Origin: JBPYFK01 sp051984675
GTDB lineage: Bacteria; Actinomycetota; Actinomycetes; Mycobacteriales; Pseudonocardiaceae
Assembly (NCBI GenBank): GCA_051984675.1
Contig: JBPYFK010000019.1
Coordinates: forward strand, 1 to 40,395
Length of the DNA: 40,395 nt
Direction of reading: 5' to 3'
Numbering within the stretch: position 1 is the first letter of the stretch; each line of letters opens with the position of its first letter. Below, in pieces: positions 40,175-40,395 of this stretch. A model generated the notes under the pieces. The model ran no database searches and had not been told where the DNA came from. It worked only from the letters and a program-made list of their open reading frames with translations. The position numbers were made by a program, and so were the translations under genes.

Positions 40175-40395
40175 CTATTCCGAAGTGGAGCTGTGCTGGC
40201 CTGTGGGCGCACCGGAGTTGGCGAAGTCGGCCGGCGGCGAGTCCGGCACCAGCGACGGCTTGGCCTCACCGCGGAAGGTGAAGTGCGCCCTGTCGTTCTG
40301 GTACGGGTCGTCGCCGCCATCGCCGTCCCAGCCCTCGACATCGACGATGACGATCTGCCCCGGCTCCACCTCGCCGAAGAGGATCTTCTCGGACA
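40175..40395 (-). CDS. C-terminal end of a Clp-family ATPase, cut by window edge
   Basis: The frame is open to the right edge and reads SEKILFGEVEPGQIVIVDVE, later AHFTFRGEAKPSLVPDSPPA, the C-terminal small-domain ending of Clp/Hsp100 unfoldases of the actinobacterial ClpC-like type. The N-terminal ATPase modules lie outside the window. It should unfold proteins for ClpP or disaggregate them under stress. ClpC- versus ClpB-type cannot be decided from this fragment. Confidence 0.75.
   Translation of the reverse strand, partial: SEKILFGEVEPGQIVIVDVEGWDGDGGDDPYQNDRAHFTFRGEAKPSLVPDSPPADFANSGAPTGQHSSTSE

Noticed and set aside
1..40395. CRISPR array
   Set aside because: No regularly spaced repeats of 25-40 bases. 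The only periodic sequences are the 12-bp and 11-bp tandem repeats and the octamer cluster.

Overview
The window is high-GC actinobacterial DNA. GTG and TTG starts are frequent, coupled ATGA overlaps are common, a WhiB protein is present, and the gene content (XRE-TPR regulators, a pSAM2-type integrative element, GluABCD, a KimA-like permease, a Rv2629-like protein) fits a Pseudonocardiales-type actinomycete such as Amycolatopsis or Saccharopolyspora. The taxon is an inference; no 16S or other marker is present.

Positions 1-1200 hold a predicted lipoprotein with an HNH-like motif. Position 1201 begins the displaced 3' half of a tRNA-Ala(GGC), a typical attachment-site scar. From there to an intact CAU-anticodon tRNA at 11737-11811 lies an AICE-like integrative conjugative element. 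It contains an XRE-TPR regulator, two small coupled genes, a TraB/FtsK translocase next to clustered CGTGACGG repeats (candidate clt), two membrane proteins, a WhiB protein and an excisionase (the last five in one translationally coupled leftward operon), an HTH repressor, a second XRE-TPR regulator, a Pif-like Nudix protein and a tyrosine integrase beside the tRNA. The two ends do not share a core and no replication initiator is recognisable, so the element is mosaic, nested, or continues beyond the window.

Positions 12.0-20.0 kb hold two small proteins and an aromatic-acid catabolic cluster: an IclR regulator (rightward) and a leftward operon of alcohol dehydrogenase, Rieske oxygenase, a 173-aa protein of unknown role, a phthalate-reductase-type flavin/2Fe-2S reductase and an MFS importer. 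A 17-bp motif (16/17 identical) lies upstream of both iclR and the dehydrogenase and is a candidate shared operator. An internally deleted IS5-family copy with perfect ends and an ATT target duplication sits between iclR and the transporter.

Positions 20.6-29.0 kb look like a glutamate salvage and sensing unit: a secreted gamma-glutamyltransferase, a GluABCD-type ABC importer with a 15-bp hairpin between gluB and gluC, a divergent OmpR/histidine kinase pair and a TAXI-type lipoprotein. A VapBC-like toxin-antitoxin pair follows.

Positions 30.3-40.4 kb are a collection of stress and housekeeping genes: transaldolase, a cytoplasmic periplasmic-binding-fold protein, a PPOX-family flavin protein, a Rv2629/baeRF-like protein, a KimA-like K+/APC permease divergent from a membrane protein with a channel-like pore segment, a DUF2188 protein, an HhH+PHP protein, a stand-alone LigD phosphoesterase domain, and the C-terminus of a Clp ATPase cut by the window edge.
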